A DNA stretch of 64,000 nt, taken from positions 186,001-250,000 of the forward strand of contig JBNLDW010000012.1 of assembly GCA_050304615.1 (NCBI GenBank). The letters run 5' to 3'. Position 1 is the first letter of the stretch. Each line of letters opens with the position of its first letter. This DNA is from CBFDBF01 sp050304615 (GTDB taxonomy: Bacteria > Pseudomonadota > Gammaproteobacteria > Chromatiales > Chromatiaceae). Below the pieces are notes generated by a model. The model did no database searches and was not told the origin of the DNA. It saw nothing but the letters and a program-made list of their open reading frames with translations. Below, piece after piece: positions 16,710 through 24,979 of the stretch. The translations under genes and the position numbers were made by a program.

Positions 16710-17522
16710 ATGTCACAGGATAATTTTTTATATCTACTTTCGGATGCAACTGGTGAGACTGCGGAGACTATTATCAATGCAGCTATTACCCAGTTCCGTA
16801 AAGATGATGTGCGGGTAAAGCGTATCGGCCATGTCCGCACTGAAGCGCAGGTTTGCGAAGTATTGGACAGTGCCGAGCAGCAACATCAACATGCTCTGAT
16901 CTTTTACACCTTTGTCGATCGTAACCTGTCCACATTTACCGACATAGAATGTGATAAGCGCAATATTGATTGCCTTGATCTGATCAGCCCCGTCTTACAT
17001 AAACTAACAAAATTTTTTGGTCACTCTCCAGAGGGAACTCCTGGGCTCCTACATGAAGTCGGAGAGGAGTATTTTCAACGTATGGAGGCGATGGAGTTTG
17101 CCCTGAGAAATGATGATGGTCAATCTTTTAGCCACCTGCAGGAGGCTGATATGATCCTAGTAGGTATATCCCGTACCAGCAAAACGCCACTATCTATATA
17201 TCTCTCCTGCCGTGGATATAAGGTTGTAAACATTCCTCTGGTAATGGGTATTCCTCTACCCCCGCCATTGTTAAAAGTTGACCCAGATAAGGTGGCCTGC
17301 CTTTTCCTGGATAGAGATCAACTCGTGAGACGCAGAGAGATCCGGGTAAAAACTCTGGGTGTAAAAACCACAACCGACTACATTGATCGTGCCGCAGTTA
17401 AAAAAGAGCTACAGTGGGCGCGTTCGCTATGTCGTGATCATGGCTGGGCGGTGGTACACGTCACCGGAAAATCGGTCGAAGAGACGGCACATGAGGTGCT
17501 AGTCAAATTAAATAAAAAGTGA
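16710..17522 (+). CDS. PPDK regulatory protein (bifunctional kinase/phosphotransferase, DUF299)
   Basis: 270-residue member of the DUF299 family, which uses ADP to inactivate its target by phosphorylating a threonine near the catalytic histidine and uses phosphate to restore it. Visible marks are LSDATGETAE at the N-terminus, the P-loop-like GISRTSKTPLSIYLSCRG, and the partner segment NIPLV. The family has two branches, acting on PPDK or on PEP synthetase; adjacency to ppdK, 64 bp upstream, argues for PPDK. A 6-bp inverted repeat lies in the gap. The stop codon TGA is in the same frame as the following bioA gene, only nine bases before its start. Confidence 0.93.
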   Translation: MSQDNFLYLLSDATGETAETIINAAITQFRKDDVRVKRIGHVRTEAQVCEVLDSAEQQHQHALIFYTFVDRNLSTFTDIECDKRNIDCLDLISPVLHKLTKFFGHSPEGTPGLLHEVGEEYFQRMEAMEFALRNDDGQSFSHLQEADMILVGISRTSKTPLSIYLSCRGYKVVNIPLVMGIPLPPPLLKVDPDKVACLFLDRDQLVRRREIRVKTLGVKTTTDYIDRAAVKKELQWARSLCRDHGWAVVHVTGKSVEETAHEVLVKLNKK

Positions 17523-17531
17523 GCACCAGGA

Positions 17532-18797
17532 TTGCTAGATAAAGATAGAAAGCATTTGTGGCACCCATACAGCTCTATTGGTGCTGATCTACCAATCTTT
17601 CCAGTTGAGTCGGCCCACGGAGTATACCTGCGTCTAAGTAGTGGGCAAGAGTTGGTTGATGGCATGTCGTCCTGGTGGTGCGCCATCCACGGATATAACC
17701 ATCCACAGCTGAATCAAGCCATCCAGTCCCAACTTAAATCAATGGCCCACGTCATGTTTGGTGGACTCACCCACCGTCCAGCAGTTGAGTTGTCAGAGCT
17801 GCTCGTAAAGCTATCTCCAGAGCCCTTAAACAACGTATTCCTGGCCGACTCCGGCTCGGTCGCGGTAGAGGTCGCCATGAAGATGGCCATCCAGCAGTGG
17901 CACGCCAGGGGACAACCAAATAAACAGCACTTCCTCACTATCCGTTGCGGCTACCACGGTGACACCTTTGGCGCCATGTCGGTATGTGATCCGGTCAACG
18001 GCATGCATGCACTATTCAAGGATGCGGTGGCACAACAGTTTTTTGTCGATGCACCTGACTGCCACTTTGGCACCCCATGCAGCGACGCAGATATCGCGCC
18101 GATGGCCTCCGCTCTGGAGCAGCACGCGGACTCTATCGCCGCAGTGATTATGGAACCGATTGTCCAGGGGGCAGGAGGCATGCGCTTCTACTCCGCTGAC
18201 TACCTGCGCCGAGTACGAGAGCTATGTGACCGATGTGGAGTTCTGCTGATCCTGGATGAGATCGCCACAGGTTTTGGCCGTAGCGGAAGGCTCTTCGCCT
18301 GCGAGCATGCAGGGATTGCCCCGGATATCATGTGTGTCGGCAAGGCGCTGACCGGTGGCTATATGACCCTGGCCGCCACTCTTACTACAGATGATGTAAG
18401 TACTGCCATCAGTCAGGGAGAGCCCGGGCTGTTTATGCACGGCCCCACCTTTATGGGCAACCCACTAGCCTGTAGTGTTGCCATTGCCAGTATAAAATTA
18501 CTACTGGAATCCCCATGGCAAGAGCGCATTCGTGCGATTGAGCAAGGTCTCAGGGAGGGGCTGGAGCCGTGCCGTGACAATCCTGGTGTGGCAGATGTAA
18601 GAGTATTGGGTGCTATTGGCGTGGTTGAGATGAAACAGCCGGTCGATCTAAAAAGCATACAGCCAAAATTTGTCGAGCATGGGGTATGGATAAGGCCCTT
18701 TGGCAAGCTGATCTATCTAATGCCTCCATTCATAATCAAACGGGCCGAACTGGACCAATTGACTGCCGCAATCTCTGCGGTAATTGCCGATTGCTAG
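17532..18797 (+). CDS. bioA: Adenosylmethionine-8-amino-7-oxononanoate aminotransferase
   Basis: PLP enzyme of biotin synthesis that makes 7,8-diaminopelargonic acid from KAPA, with S-adenosylmethionine as amino donor. 421 residues, close to E. coli BioA throughout: HLWHPYSS at the N-terminus, VDGMSSWWCAIHGYNHPQLN, GSVAVEVAMKMA, GYHGDTFGAMSVCDP, and the PLP lysine Lys271 in CVGKALTGG. The start must be the TTG at 17532, because the frame is closed by the upstream gene's TGA and no ATG or GTG precedes the conserved block; the RBS is poor. No other bio gene is in the window. Its stop overlaps the convergent transferase gene by four bases. Confidence 0.96.
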   Translation: MLDKDRKHLWHPYSSIGADLPIFPVESAHGVYLRLSSGQELVDGMSSWWCAIHGYNHPQLNQAIQSQLKSMAHVMFGGLTHRPAVELSELLVKLSPEPLNNVFLADSGSVAVEVAMKMAIQQWHARGQPNKQHFLTIRCGYHGDTFGAMSVCDPVNGMHALFKDAVAQQFFVDAPDCHFGTPCSDADIAPMASALEQHADSIAAVIMEPIVQGAGGMRFYSADYLRRVRELCDRCGVLLILDEIATGFGRSGRLFACEHAGIAPDIMCVGKALTGGYMTLAATLTTDDVSTAISQGEPGLFMHGPTFMGNPLACSVAIASIKLLLESPWQERIRAIEQGLREGLEPCRDNPGVADVRVLGAIGVVEMKQPVDLKSIQPKFVEHGVWIRPFGKLIYLMPPFIIKRAELDQLTAAISAVIADC

Positions 18798-19432
18798 CAG
18801 CTAAACTCTAATCCTCCAGGTACCTCCTGCACAAAACGCAACAGATCATCGTAGGTATCAATATCATAACGCTGCTCCAACTCCTGTAGTGTTAGACCCG
18901 CCTCACTGCAACGCTCTCTTGTGGTCGCCATCACCCCCGGTTTGCTCCAGCTTATTTCACTAAACAGCAGTGGCTCAACACGGCGCACACCTATAAGCAT
19001 ATAACCTCCATCCTCGGCTGGACCAATAACTACATCTGCCCCGCCGTCCAGCCGGGATAGTGCATCCTCAAGATACCCCTCATCCAGCATTGGGCAGTCG
19101 GTACCTATGAGCAACGCATACTCTGCCTTACCAAGGGCATCCTCCAAGGCATTGTGCATACGCTCACCAAGATCGGCCCCCTCTTGCTGTTGTAGCTCCA
19201 GACCGAATCTCTCCTCCATTATGGAAAATAGCGGGTGTGTAGTATCGGGTGAAACCACCAGGCTGGTCGGAGCCAATCCTGCCCTGGCCACCAACATAAC
19301 CGTCCGCTGTAACATGCAGCTATATATCTGTGCGGCCTGCTCCTGACCGATGGATGCTGCCAGTCGACTCTTCACCTCTCCAGCAACAGGCGCCTTGGCA
19401 AAGACGAGGATATGGGCGTTGGGGTACCTCAT
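18794..19432 (-). CDS. rSAM-associated transferase 1 (TIGR04282, DUF2064)
   Basis: 212-residue nucleotidyl/glycosyl-transferase-fold protein of the TIGR04282 family. It opens with HILVFAKAPVAGEVKSRLA, has a Rossmann-like core with LLIGTDCPML (an acidic DxD-like site) and PAEDGGYMLIG, and ends with DIDTYDDL. Its ATG at 19432 overlaps the preceding TIGR04283 stop as ATGA, so it is the last gene of a translationally coupled operon with the ArsS-type protein. The substrate is not known. Its TAG stop is the reverse complement of the bioA TAG, both lying in one CTAG. Confidence 0.87.
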   Translation of the reverse strand: MRYPNAHILVFAKAPVAGEVKSRLAASIGQEQAAQIYSCMLQRTVMLVARAGLAPTSLVVSPDTTHPLFSIMEERFGLELQQQEGADLGERMHNALEDALGKAEYALLIGTDCPMLDEGYLEDALSRLDGGADVVIGPAEDGGYMLIGVRRVEPLLFSEISWSKPGVMATTRERCSEAGLTLQELEQRYDIDTYDDLLRFVQEVPGGLEFSC

Positions 19433-20121
19433 GCAGTTGAATGCCGCTGGTAGAGATGCGCCAGCTCAACCGGGGATTTGCCCATATAGTAGGCTAGGCG
19501 CAGATACCACATCAAGATAACCGTGGAGAGTATGCCATCTCTCTCCCAACGCCTGCTAGAGGTGGTCAGGCACTGGCGCAAGGCGCAAGGGCGAGAATGC
19601 CTCTTGAGTCGCTTGCTCAGCTCTATATCCTCCATCAGAGGAATATCAGCATAACCTCCGACTCTATCGAACAGCTCCCGCTGCGCGAAGATCCCCTGGT
19701 CACCTGTGGCGATGCCGCTAAAGCGAGAGCGCAGGTTCATCAGCCGCTCTATTATCCGAAATGAACAGCGCTCCGATGACAGGCGGATATCAAAACGACC
19801 CCACCACGCTCCACCAGTAAGTGCCTGGATGATCGCCTGGTCGGCCTGTTCCGGCACCAAGCTGTCGGCATGCACAAACCATAGGATCTGGCCACCGGCC
19901 TCACGGGCACCGGCACTCATCTGCCGCGCCCTCCCCGGTTCACTAATAATGACTCTATCGGCATATTTCTCGGCAATTGCTACGCTGTCATCACGACTAC
20001 CACCATCCACCACCAACAGCTCATGCCCACGGCGTTGCAGCGGTTGCAGGGAGAGCAGTGTAGTCTCTATTCCTCTAGACTCATTTAGTACCGGAATAAT
20101 AATGGAGATCTGTGTTGGCAT
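19429..20121 (-). CDS. rSAM-associated glycosyltransferase 2 (TIGR04283, GT2 family)
   Basis: 230-residue GT-A-fold glycosyltransferase. The start ISIIIPVLNESRGIETTL is the classical GT2 opening; VVDGGSRDDS binds the nucleotide sugar; FVHADS supplies the DxD-like site; PLMEDIELSKRL contains the ED pair typical of GT2. The C-terminus has a hydrophobic stretch near residues 195-215 that may touch the membrane. The ATG at 20121 shares its first base with the upstream TAA, so a longer frame to 20145 is not needed. It stands between the ArsS-type gene and TIGR04282, the usual companions of this family. Confidence 0.87.
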   Translation of the reverse strand: MPTQISIIIPVLNESRGIETTLLSLQPLQRRGHELLVVDGGSRDDSVAIAEKYADRVIISEPGRARQMSAGAREAGGQILWFVHADSLVPEQADQAIIQALTGGAWWGRFDIRLSSERCSFRIIERLMNLRSRFSGIATGDQGIFAQRELFDRVGGYADIPLMEDIELSKRLKRHSRPCALRQCLTTSSRRWERDGILSTVILMWYLRLAYYMGKSPVELAHLYQRHSTA

Positions 20122-21089
20122 TACTTGCTCAACGCACCACCACAACTACTGCCCTGACCAGCGGTACAGCCGTAGCAGTGGTCAGCCACCGCTATGTGGG
20201 CACCCTGTAGATCCCTGCCCAGCAGGTCTCCGATATAGGGTCTGTTATTATCTGCAAGCTGCATCGGCAAATTCAGCATCTGGTTAAAGTCACAATCGTA
20301 TAGCCGTCCCTGCCAATTGACACTAATCGTAGAGCGACACATAAGAGTATCGAGATTGGCTGGCTGAAAAGAGTCTTTCAACAGTGCCATGTACTCCTCA
20401 AACTTGCCATGGGACATCAGGGTACTGCCAAATCGCTTTATCGGCATATTGACCAGGACATACAGATCATTGAACACAATCCCTGCCATCTGCAGTAATG
20501 CACGCTTATAGTCAGCCTTTAGTCCCTCTTGGGGGGGCGGCAGAGAGGGACCGGCAGGATTGTACATAAGATTCAGGATTAGGCCACTTCCCTCCTGCCC
20601 ATAACCGATGGCATTGAGTTTCTGTAGTGCCTCTATACTCGACAGGTAGACCCCATCGCCCCGTTGGGCATCGATATTCTCCTGCAGATAGCAGGGCATG
20701 GACGCCACTACCTCTACCCCCTCAGCAGCTAGAAAGGCGGCTAAATCTTCCATTCCTGGCTCGTTGAGAATTGTTAGATTACAACGGTCAATCACTGCTA
20801 CACCAAGCCCCCTGGCGGCACTCACTAGATAACGAAAATCTGGGTGCAGCTCCGGAGCACCGCCGGTCAAATCAAGGTTTTTGATCCCGTTGGTCTGTAG
20901 CAGCTCAAGAGCGATATCGATAGTCTCACGTCCCATCTGCTCACTGCGGTTTGGTCCCGCATTCACATGGCAATGCAAACATGACTGGTTACAGCGATAC
21001 CCAAGATTCAGCTGTAGGGTAGAGAACCTCTCGCGCTCAACAGACGGAAAATCTGAGCCCGTTGTTAGTAGTGACACTGTATCTAGCAT
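20121..21089 (-). CDS. arsS: ArsS-type radical SAM/Cys-rich protein (TIGR04167)
   Basis: 322-residue radical SAM protein. The CxxxCxxC iron-sulfur motif is Cys33/Cys37/Cys40 in GYRCNQSCLHCH, followed by LTGGAPELHP for SAM binding. The C-terminal domain (DUF3641) has LYDCDFNQM and a terminal Cys-rich CYGCTAGQGSSCGG. Relatives join SAM-derived 5-deoxyadenosyl to dimethylarsenic in arsenosugar formation. Some homologues carry selenocysteine near the C-terminus; here all sites are cysteine, with no in-frame TGA. The start at 21089 has GGAGG 6 nt upstream and overlaps the end of the fatty acid hydroxylase gene by 7 bp. No arsM methyltransferase is in the window, so the arsenic role is inferred. 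Confidence 0.85.
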   Translation of the reverse strand: MLDTVSLLTTGSDFPSVERERFSTLQLNLGYRCNQSCLHCHVNAGPNRSEQMGRETIDIALELLQTNGIKNLDLTGGAPELHPDFRYLVSAARGLGVAVIDRCNLTILNEPGMEDLAAFLAAEGVEVVASMPCYLQENIDAQRGDGVYLSSIEALQKLNAIGYGQEGSGLILNLMYNPAGPSLPPPQEGLKADYKRALLQMAGIVFNDLYVLVNMPIKRFGSTLMSHGKFEEYMALLKDSFQPANLDTLMCRSTISVNWQGRLYDCDFNQMLNLPMQLADNNRPYIGDLLGRDLQGAHIAVADHCYGCTAGQGSSCGGALSK

Positions 21090-21946
21090 TGATCCTCCCC
21101 ATCCCAGCTGCGACGATTGATTGCATAGCTGCTGATCTTGCCGACAAAAGGCATACTCAACATACCTGGCAACCAGCCACACCACTTCATATCACGATAT
21201 TTATGTATTCCGATAGTCATCGCCTCATGTCCAGCCCGTGGCTGAGCTGTATATGTCCCAAACATTCTGTCCCAGAGCGAGAGATTAAAACCGAAATTAC
21301 TGTTGGCCTCATCGTCCGCTACCGAATGGTGTACCCGGTGCATATCCGGTGTTACCAATAGCAAGCGTAGCATTCGATCCAGCGGTAGTGGCAAGCGCAC
21401 ATTACCATGATTAAACATGGCCATCCCGTTCAGTATCACCTCAAACATAACTACCGCCACCACCGGTGGACCAAGCAGCAGAATTACCGCAAATTTGATC
21501 AGCATAGAGAGCACAATCTCTATAGGGTGAAAACGGGCACCGGTAGTCACATCGTAGTCCAAATCTGCGTGGTGGACGCGGTGCAGACGCCACAACAGAG
21601 GAACAGCATGCACCATCACATGCTGTAGATAGATGGCCATATCGAGAATGACTACAGCGAGTACAACAGCCCATGCTCCCTCTATACCGAGGTAGTTCAT
21701 GGCCCCCCAGCCATATTCTTGAGCGGCTGCAGCGACCCCTACTGCGGCTATCGGAAAGAGCCAGCGCAACAGCATGGTATTAAGAAACACCAGCCCCAGA
21801 TTGTTACCCCAGCGCACCAACCTGGACTCCCTTAACTGGCGGCGTGGAGATCTGAATTCCCACAGCATCATCAGCAGTAGAATCCCGAAGAAAAACCCTA
21901 GTCGCAGTGGGGCCTCATTCGCCAAAATCCAATCATCCAGACCCAT
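21083..21946 (-). CDS. Fatty acid hydroxylase / sterol desaturase family protein
   Basis: 287-residue integral membrane di-iron enzyme. The eight-histidine signature is present: QHVMVH, HRVHHAD, a later FNHGN and HRVHHS. Hydrophobic helices lie at about residues 15-35, 50-75, 88-110 and 145-170. The family hydroxylates or desaturates lipid chains next to the membrane. A GGAGAG element precedes the ATG at 21946. It is the first gene of a four-gene operon in which every neighbouring pair overlaps, so it should act in the same pathway as the ArsS-type protein and the two transferases. Which lipid it modifies cannot be told. Confidence 0.9.
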   Translation of the reverse strand: MGLDDWILANEAPLRLGFFFGILLLMMLWEFRSPRRQLRESRLVRWGNNLGLVFLNTMLLRWLFPIAAVGVAAAAQEYGWGAMNYLGIEGAWAVVLAVVILDMAIYLQHVMVHAVPLLWRLHRVHHADLDYDVTTGARFHPIEIVLSMLIKFAVILLLGPPVVAVVMFEVILNGMAMFNHGNVRLPLPLDRMLRLLLVTPDMHRVHHSVADDEANSNFGFNLSLWDRMFGTYTAQPRAGHEAMTIGIHKYRDMKWCGWLPGMLSMPFVGKISSYAINRRSWDGEDQC

Positions 21947-22018
21947 ATATCTCTCCAGACATCAATTATTGCAGCTATCTTATATCACCCTGGCAATCAG
22001 CGTAATGGATATCCAAAT

Positions 22019-22567
22019 ATGATATCGTCCCACCTTATGAAAAATATACGCAATATCGTTCTCGTTGGATTCATGGGGGTTGGTAAAGGCTCCCTCGCGC
22101 GGGCACTGGTCAAAGAGACCGGGCGCTTTGCCGTAGACACAGATGACCTGATAGAAAGTATGGAAAACAGAAGGATTAAAGATATTTTCAAGGAAGATGG
22201 AGAGGAGTATTTTAGGGCATTGGAGGTACAAGTCGCGGAGTGGCTGGAACAGAGTGTGTCCAATTGCATAATCTCAACCGGTGGCGGCTTTCATGTTGTC
22301 GATAACCTCAACCGAATCGGTACTGTGGTCTACCTTAAGTCTGACTTTGACACCATTATAAATAAGATGATGAGCCACCCTAAAGCCACGAAAAAAATAA
22401 ATAAAAGGCCCCTGCTAAAGGACCCAAAAAAGGCACGAATCCTCCTGCAAAAAAGAGAACCGGTATATGCGGGAAAGGCAGATATTACAATTGACGTGAC
22501 TGGGCGCAAAACGGGAGATATATTAAGAGAACTACTAGACAGACTGCCCCCAGAGAGCATGGTGTAG
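22019..22567 (+). CDS. Shikimate-kinase-like P-loop protein
   Basis: 182 residues with the shikimate kinase fold: phosphate loop GFMGVGKGS at about residue 17, DTDDLIE for the magnesium/shikimate site, a GGG triad in ISTGGGFHV, and a lid-like stretch NKRPLLKD near residue 128. The P-loop has glycine where AroK has the Ser/Thr after the lysine (GKG-S instead of GKST), which may change nucleotide binding. It is not next to aroB, where aroK is usually found, and a second in-frame ATG at 22037 could be the start. True shikimate kinase, a paralogue with a different substrate, and an accessory kinase are all possible. Confidence 0.7.
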   Translation: MISSHLMKNIRNIVLVGFMGVGKGSLARALVKETGRFAVDTDDLIESMENRRIKDIFKEDGEEYFRALEVQVAEWLEQSVSNCIISTGGGFHVVDNLNRIGTVVYLKSDFDTIINKMMSHPKATKKINKRPLLKDPKKARILLQKREPVYAGKADITIDVTGRKTGDILRELLDRLPPESMV

Positions 22568-22609
22568 TATCATTCCAGCCTTAATAATATTGTCGTAAGG
22601 AGAACACCC

Positions 22610-23221
22610 GTGGAAATCGCATGTCTTGACCTGGAAGGGGTACTTATCCCAGAAGTCTGGATCAACTTTGCCGAACGTACCGGTATTGAGGAACTGCGCG
22701 CCACCACGCGGGATATCCCCGATTACGATGTCCTGATGCAACAGCGCTTACGCATCTTGCAAGAGCATAAACTCGGTCTGCCGGATATTCAGGAGGTAAT
22801 TGATGGCATGGGGCCTATGGATGGAGCCAATGAGTTCCTAGGGTGGATGCAACAGCGGTTTCAGGTAGTAATACTCTCTGATACCTTCTATGAATTTGCC
22901 GCCCCGCTAATGCGTCAACTGGGGTGGCCCACCCTCCTCTGTCACAAGTTAAGCGTGGATGAAAACGGTTTTGTGACCGACTATCACCTAAGACAAAAAG
23001 ACCCCAAACGTCAGGCGGTTAAGGCATTCAAGGGGCTCAACTACCGAGTCATTGCGGCTGGTGATTCCTACAATGACACCACCATGCTGGCCGAGGCAGA
23101 TCGTGGCATCCTGTTTCGTCCACCGCAGAATGTAATTGATGAATTTCCACAATATCCGGTGGTCAATGACTACGAAGAGTTCAGGCAGGCATTCAGGGAC
23201 GCCAGTATCAGGGCAATCTGA
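22610..23221 (+). CDS. thrH: Phosphoserine phosphatase / homoserine phosphotransferase ThrH
   Basis: 203-residue HAD-superfamily enzyme of the ThrH type, which dephosphorylates phosphoserine and can move the phosphate to homoserine. The nucleophile motif is CLDLEGVLIPE at the N-terminus, motif II is VILSDTFYEF, the lysine lies in QKDPKRQAVKAF, and the acidic motif III is AAGDSYNDTTML. The GTG start has AAGGAG seven bases upstream. The length equals that of Pseudomonas ThrH. It ends 2 bp before a convergent GFA-family gene and stands 42 bp after the shikimate-kinase-like gene. Confidence 0.93.
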   Translation: MEIACLDLEGVLIPEVWINFAERTGIEELRATTRDIPDYDVLMQQRLRILQEHKLGLPDIQEVIDGMGPMDGANEFLGWMQQRFQVVILSDTFYEFAAPLMRQLGWPTLLCHKLSVDENGFVTDYHLRQKDPKRQAVKAFKGLNYRVIAAGDSYNDTTMLAEADRGILFRPPQNVIDEFPQYPVVNDYEEFRQAFRDASIRAI

Positions 23222-23223
23222 GC

Positions 23224-23646
23224 TCACCCATCTTCTACTGGAAGCCCCGCATATTGTTTTAGCTCCCCAACCTCCTTGTACCACGGCGCCTTGTTGTCCA
23301 TGAATATATTGTGGATCGGCCTCTCTACCGGATCATCGTCCAGCGTGCCTGCGGGCACAACGACCGCCTTGCCACTCTGAGTTAGCCACGGCAGTGAAGA
23401 ACCACATTTTTTACAGAATGAAGTTGCGAAGTGCTTCGCATCCGGAAGCTCATACCTACCGACTAACTCCTCACCACTAAGCCAGCTAAACTGAGAAGGA
23501 GCAACAATAATATTAGAGGCGTGCGCAGAGCCGGTGAATTTACGACACCTGGAACAGTGGCAGTATTGAAAAACCTTAGACGGCCCAACAAATTGATAAC
23601 TAACCGCCCCACAGAGACAACTACCAACAACTTTTTTATTCCTCAT
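23224..23646 (-). CDS. GFA (glutathione-dependent formaldehyde-activating-like) family protein
   Basis: 140-residue zinc-binding protein of the GFA/CENP-V fold. The zinc ligands are seen in GSCLCGAVSY, QYCHCSRCRKFTGSAHASN and SFCKKCGSSLP, with the usual order and spacing. The ATG at 23646 has AGAGG 8 nt upstream; earlier in-frame starts (to 23724) add about 26 residues with no family counterpart. Most members have no proved reaction, and glutathione-formaldehyde chemistry should not be assumed. It converges on thrH with a 2-bp gap. Confidence 0.9.
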   Translation of the reverse strand: MRNKKVVGSCLCGAVSYQFVGPSKVFQYCHCSRCRKFTGSAHASNIIVAPSQFSWLSGEELVGRYELPDAKHFATSFCKKCGSSLPWLTQSGKAVVVPAGTLDDDPVERPIHNIFMDNKAPWYKEVGELKQYAGLPVEDG

Positions 23647-23912
23647 AATATTAACCTCTGGTTGCAACGCCATGAGATAGTCAACCAAGAATAAACAAGG
23701 AGTGTCTCCAATTGGTCTTCTCACTATTCTTGGAAAAGCAGAAGAGTATGGAGATAATAGTAAATGCCATATTTACCCAAGTCTAGGGTATGGGTTTTCG
23801 ATCTGCCGCAAGTGATCATCCTTGATCATATCCTCTGAAGAAGAGCTGATAGCTCAGGCAGGTCAGCTAAGGCAGTTTGACTCCTACCCAATACATTTAT
23901 CAAGGCCAAATA

Positions 23913-24308
23913 TCATAGGAGAGCACTGGTCTCTGGCTGAAACAGTACATGCTTAGGTGAAATACTTGAGGTAAGGGAATCGTCTATTGATTCTTGTTTT
24001 CCCAAAACATGGTTGCCACACAGTGATTCGGCAGCTGTGAACAAAGCATACTGTGCATGCTGGAACATAACTCCAATCTTCTGCTGCCCACACCAGATGA
24101 CCAGACCAGAAACAATCTCATGGCGGCCATCTATCTCGATAGATAGCTTAAGCAGTATGCCGGTTGGAACAGATAGCCTATCAGTACTCAGAAGCGCTCC
24201 ATATGGAGTGATATCTTTGGTTGTTGCGGTTATATGGCGGCCACGATAGAGAATATGGCTATCTACATCTAGATTCAGGCGTTTATGCAGGCGTTTTTCT
24301 ATGGTCAT
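23913..24308 (-). CDS. PilZ domain protein
   Basis: 131-residue single-domain protein. The c-di-GMP-binding motifs are EKRLHKRLNLD (RxxxR type) at residues 4-14 and KDITPYGALL (a D-x-[ST]-xx-G variant with Thr) near residue 31. The beta-barrel core follows, up to about residue 85. The tail from residue 95 is polar and probably unstructured. It may therefore bind c-di-GMP, one of three PilZ-type proteins in the window. Its neighbours give no target. A gap of 266 bp separates it from the GFA gene, with nothing recognisable in it. Confidence 0.85.
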   Translation of the reverse strand: MTIEKRLHKRLNLDVDSHILYRGRHITATTKDITPYGALLSTDRLSVPTGILLKLSIEIDGRHEIVSGLVIWCGQQKIGVMFQHAQYALFTAAESLCGNHVLGKQESIDDSLTSSISPKHVLFQPETSALL

Positions 24309-24370
24309 GCTTGTATAGCTCCTTGGTCTTATATGTAAGACGATTATAATCCTTTAGTGTTTCGATAATA

Positions 24371-24871
24371 TTATAGTACAGAGAATGATTTATATTGCTT
24401 TTGATCGCCCTTTGCGTCGTCCTCGTCTGAGCAGAGCTCGGGAGAAAACTTGACGGTTATAATCCGAAGCAGGGTAAGCATGGTGATTACACCCATACTG
24501 AGTATTACCTCCATGGCCGTGTAATCGCGATACCACAAACTGATCAGCTCACCGATTAGAACCACCAATGAGGCATCGAGTATAAGTGTCAATTTTACCC
24601 GGCCCAATTCTAGATATGATTGCAAGGTACGAACCAGCTCCAGAATAGCCAGAATGATTACCACATCGACTATAATCTTCTCTGCCTCCCGTCCCCACTC
24701 GCCTGAAACTGCTACCAGCATGTGTTTTATCAGGCTAAACATACCTGTAACAAGCCACAGGCTCAGGCATATCATTAACATCCCTATTAGCACTTTAATC
24801 ATCAGTCCATAGAATTTTGGGCTGAGTATAAAATTAAGTAGTGGTGGGATTTGTATATCTCTGTTCTCCAT
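24371..24871 (-). CDS. Phosphate-starvation-inducible PsiE family membrane protein
   Basis: 166-residue inner-membrane protein with four predicted membrane segments, near residues 25-45, 65-85, 100-115 and 120-140 (for example VLIGMLMICLSLWLVTGMF and IIVDVVIILAILELV). The pattern and the central short motif with YLELGRVKLTLILDASLVVLIGE-like helices fit the PsiE family. The start is the ATG at 24871; a TTG at 24880 is less likely. The C-terminus is charged and cytoplasmic. E. coli PsiE is induced by phosphate starvation, but its function is unknown and no Pho box is obvious here. Confidence 0.78.
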   Translation of the reverse strand: MENRDIQIPPLLNFILSPKFYGLMIKVLIGMLMICLSLWLVTGMFSLIKHMLVAVSGEWGREAEKIIVDVVIILAILELVRTLQSYLELGRVKLTLILDASLVVLIGELISLWYRDYTAMEVILSMGVITMLTLLRIITVKFSPELCSDEDDAKGDQKQYKSFSVL

Positions 24872-24979
24872 AGTTCGCAACCAATAAAGTGTGAGTATCA
24901 GAATGGTACGCCCACACTGTTACAGCATTGTTACAGGATGGAGAAGTTTGTGATTACTACAGTGGTGAATTTTGTTGGA

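Noticed and set aside
20121..21089. Selenocysteine in the ArsS-type protein
   Set aside because: The reading frame has no in-frame TGA and the C-terminal motif is all cysteine.
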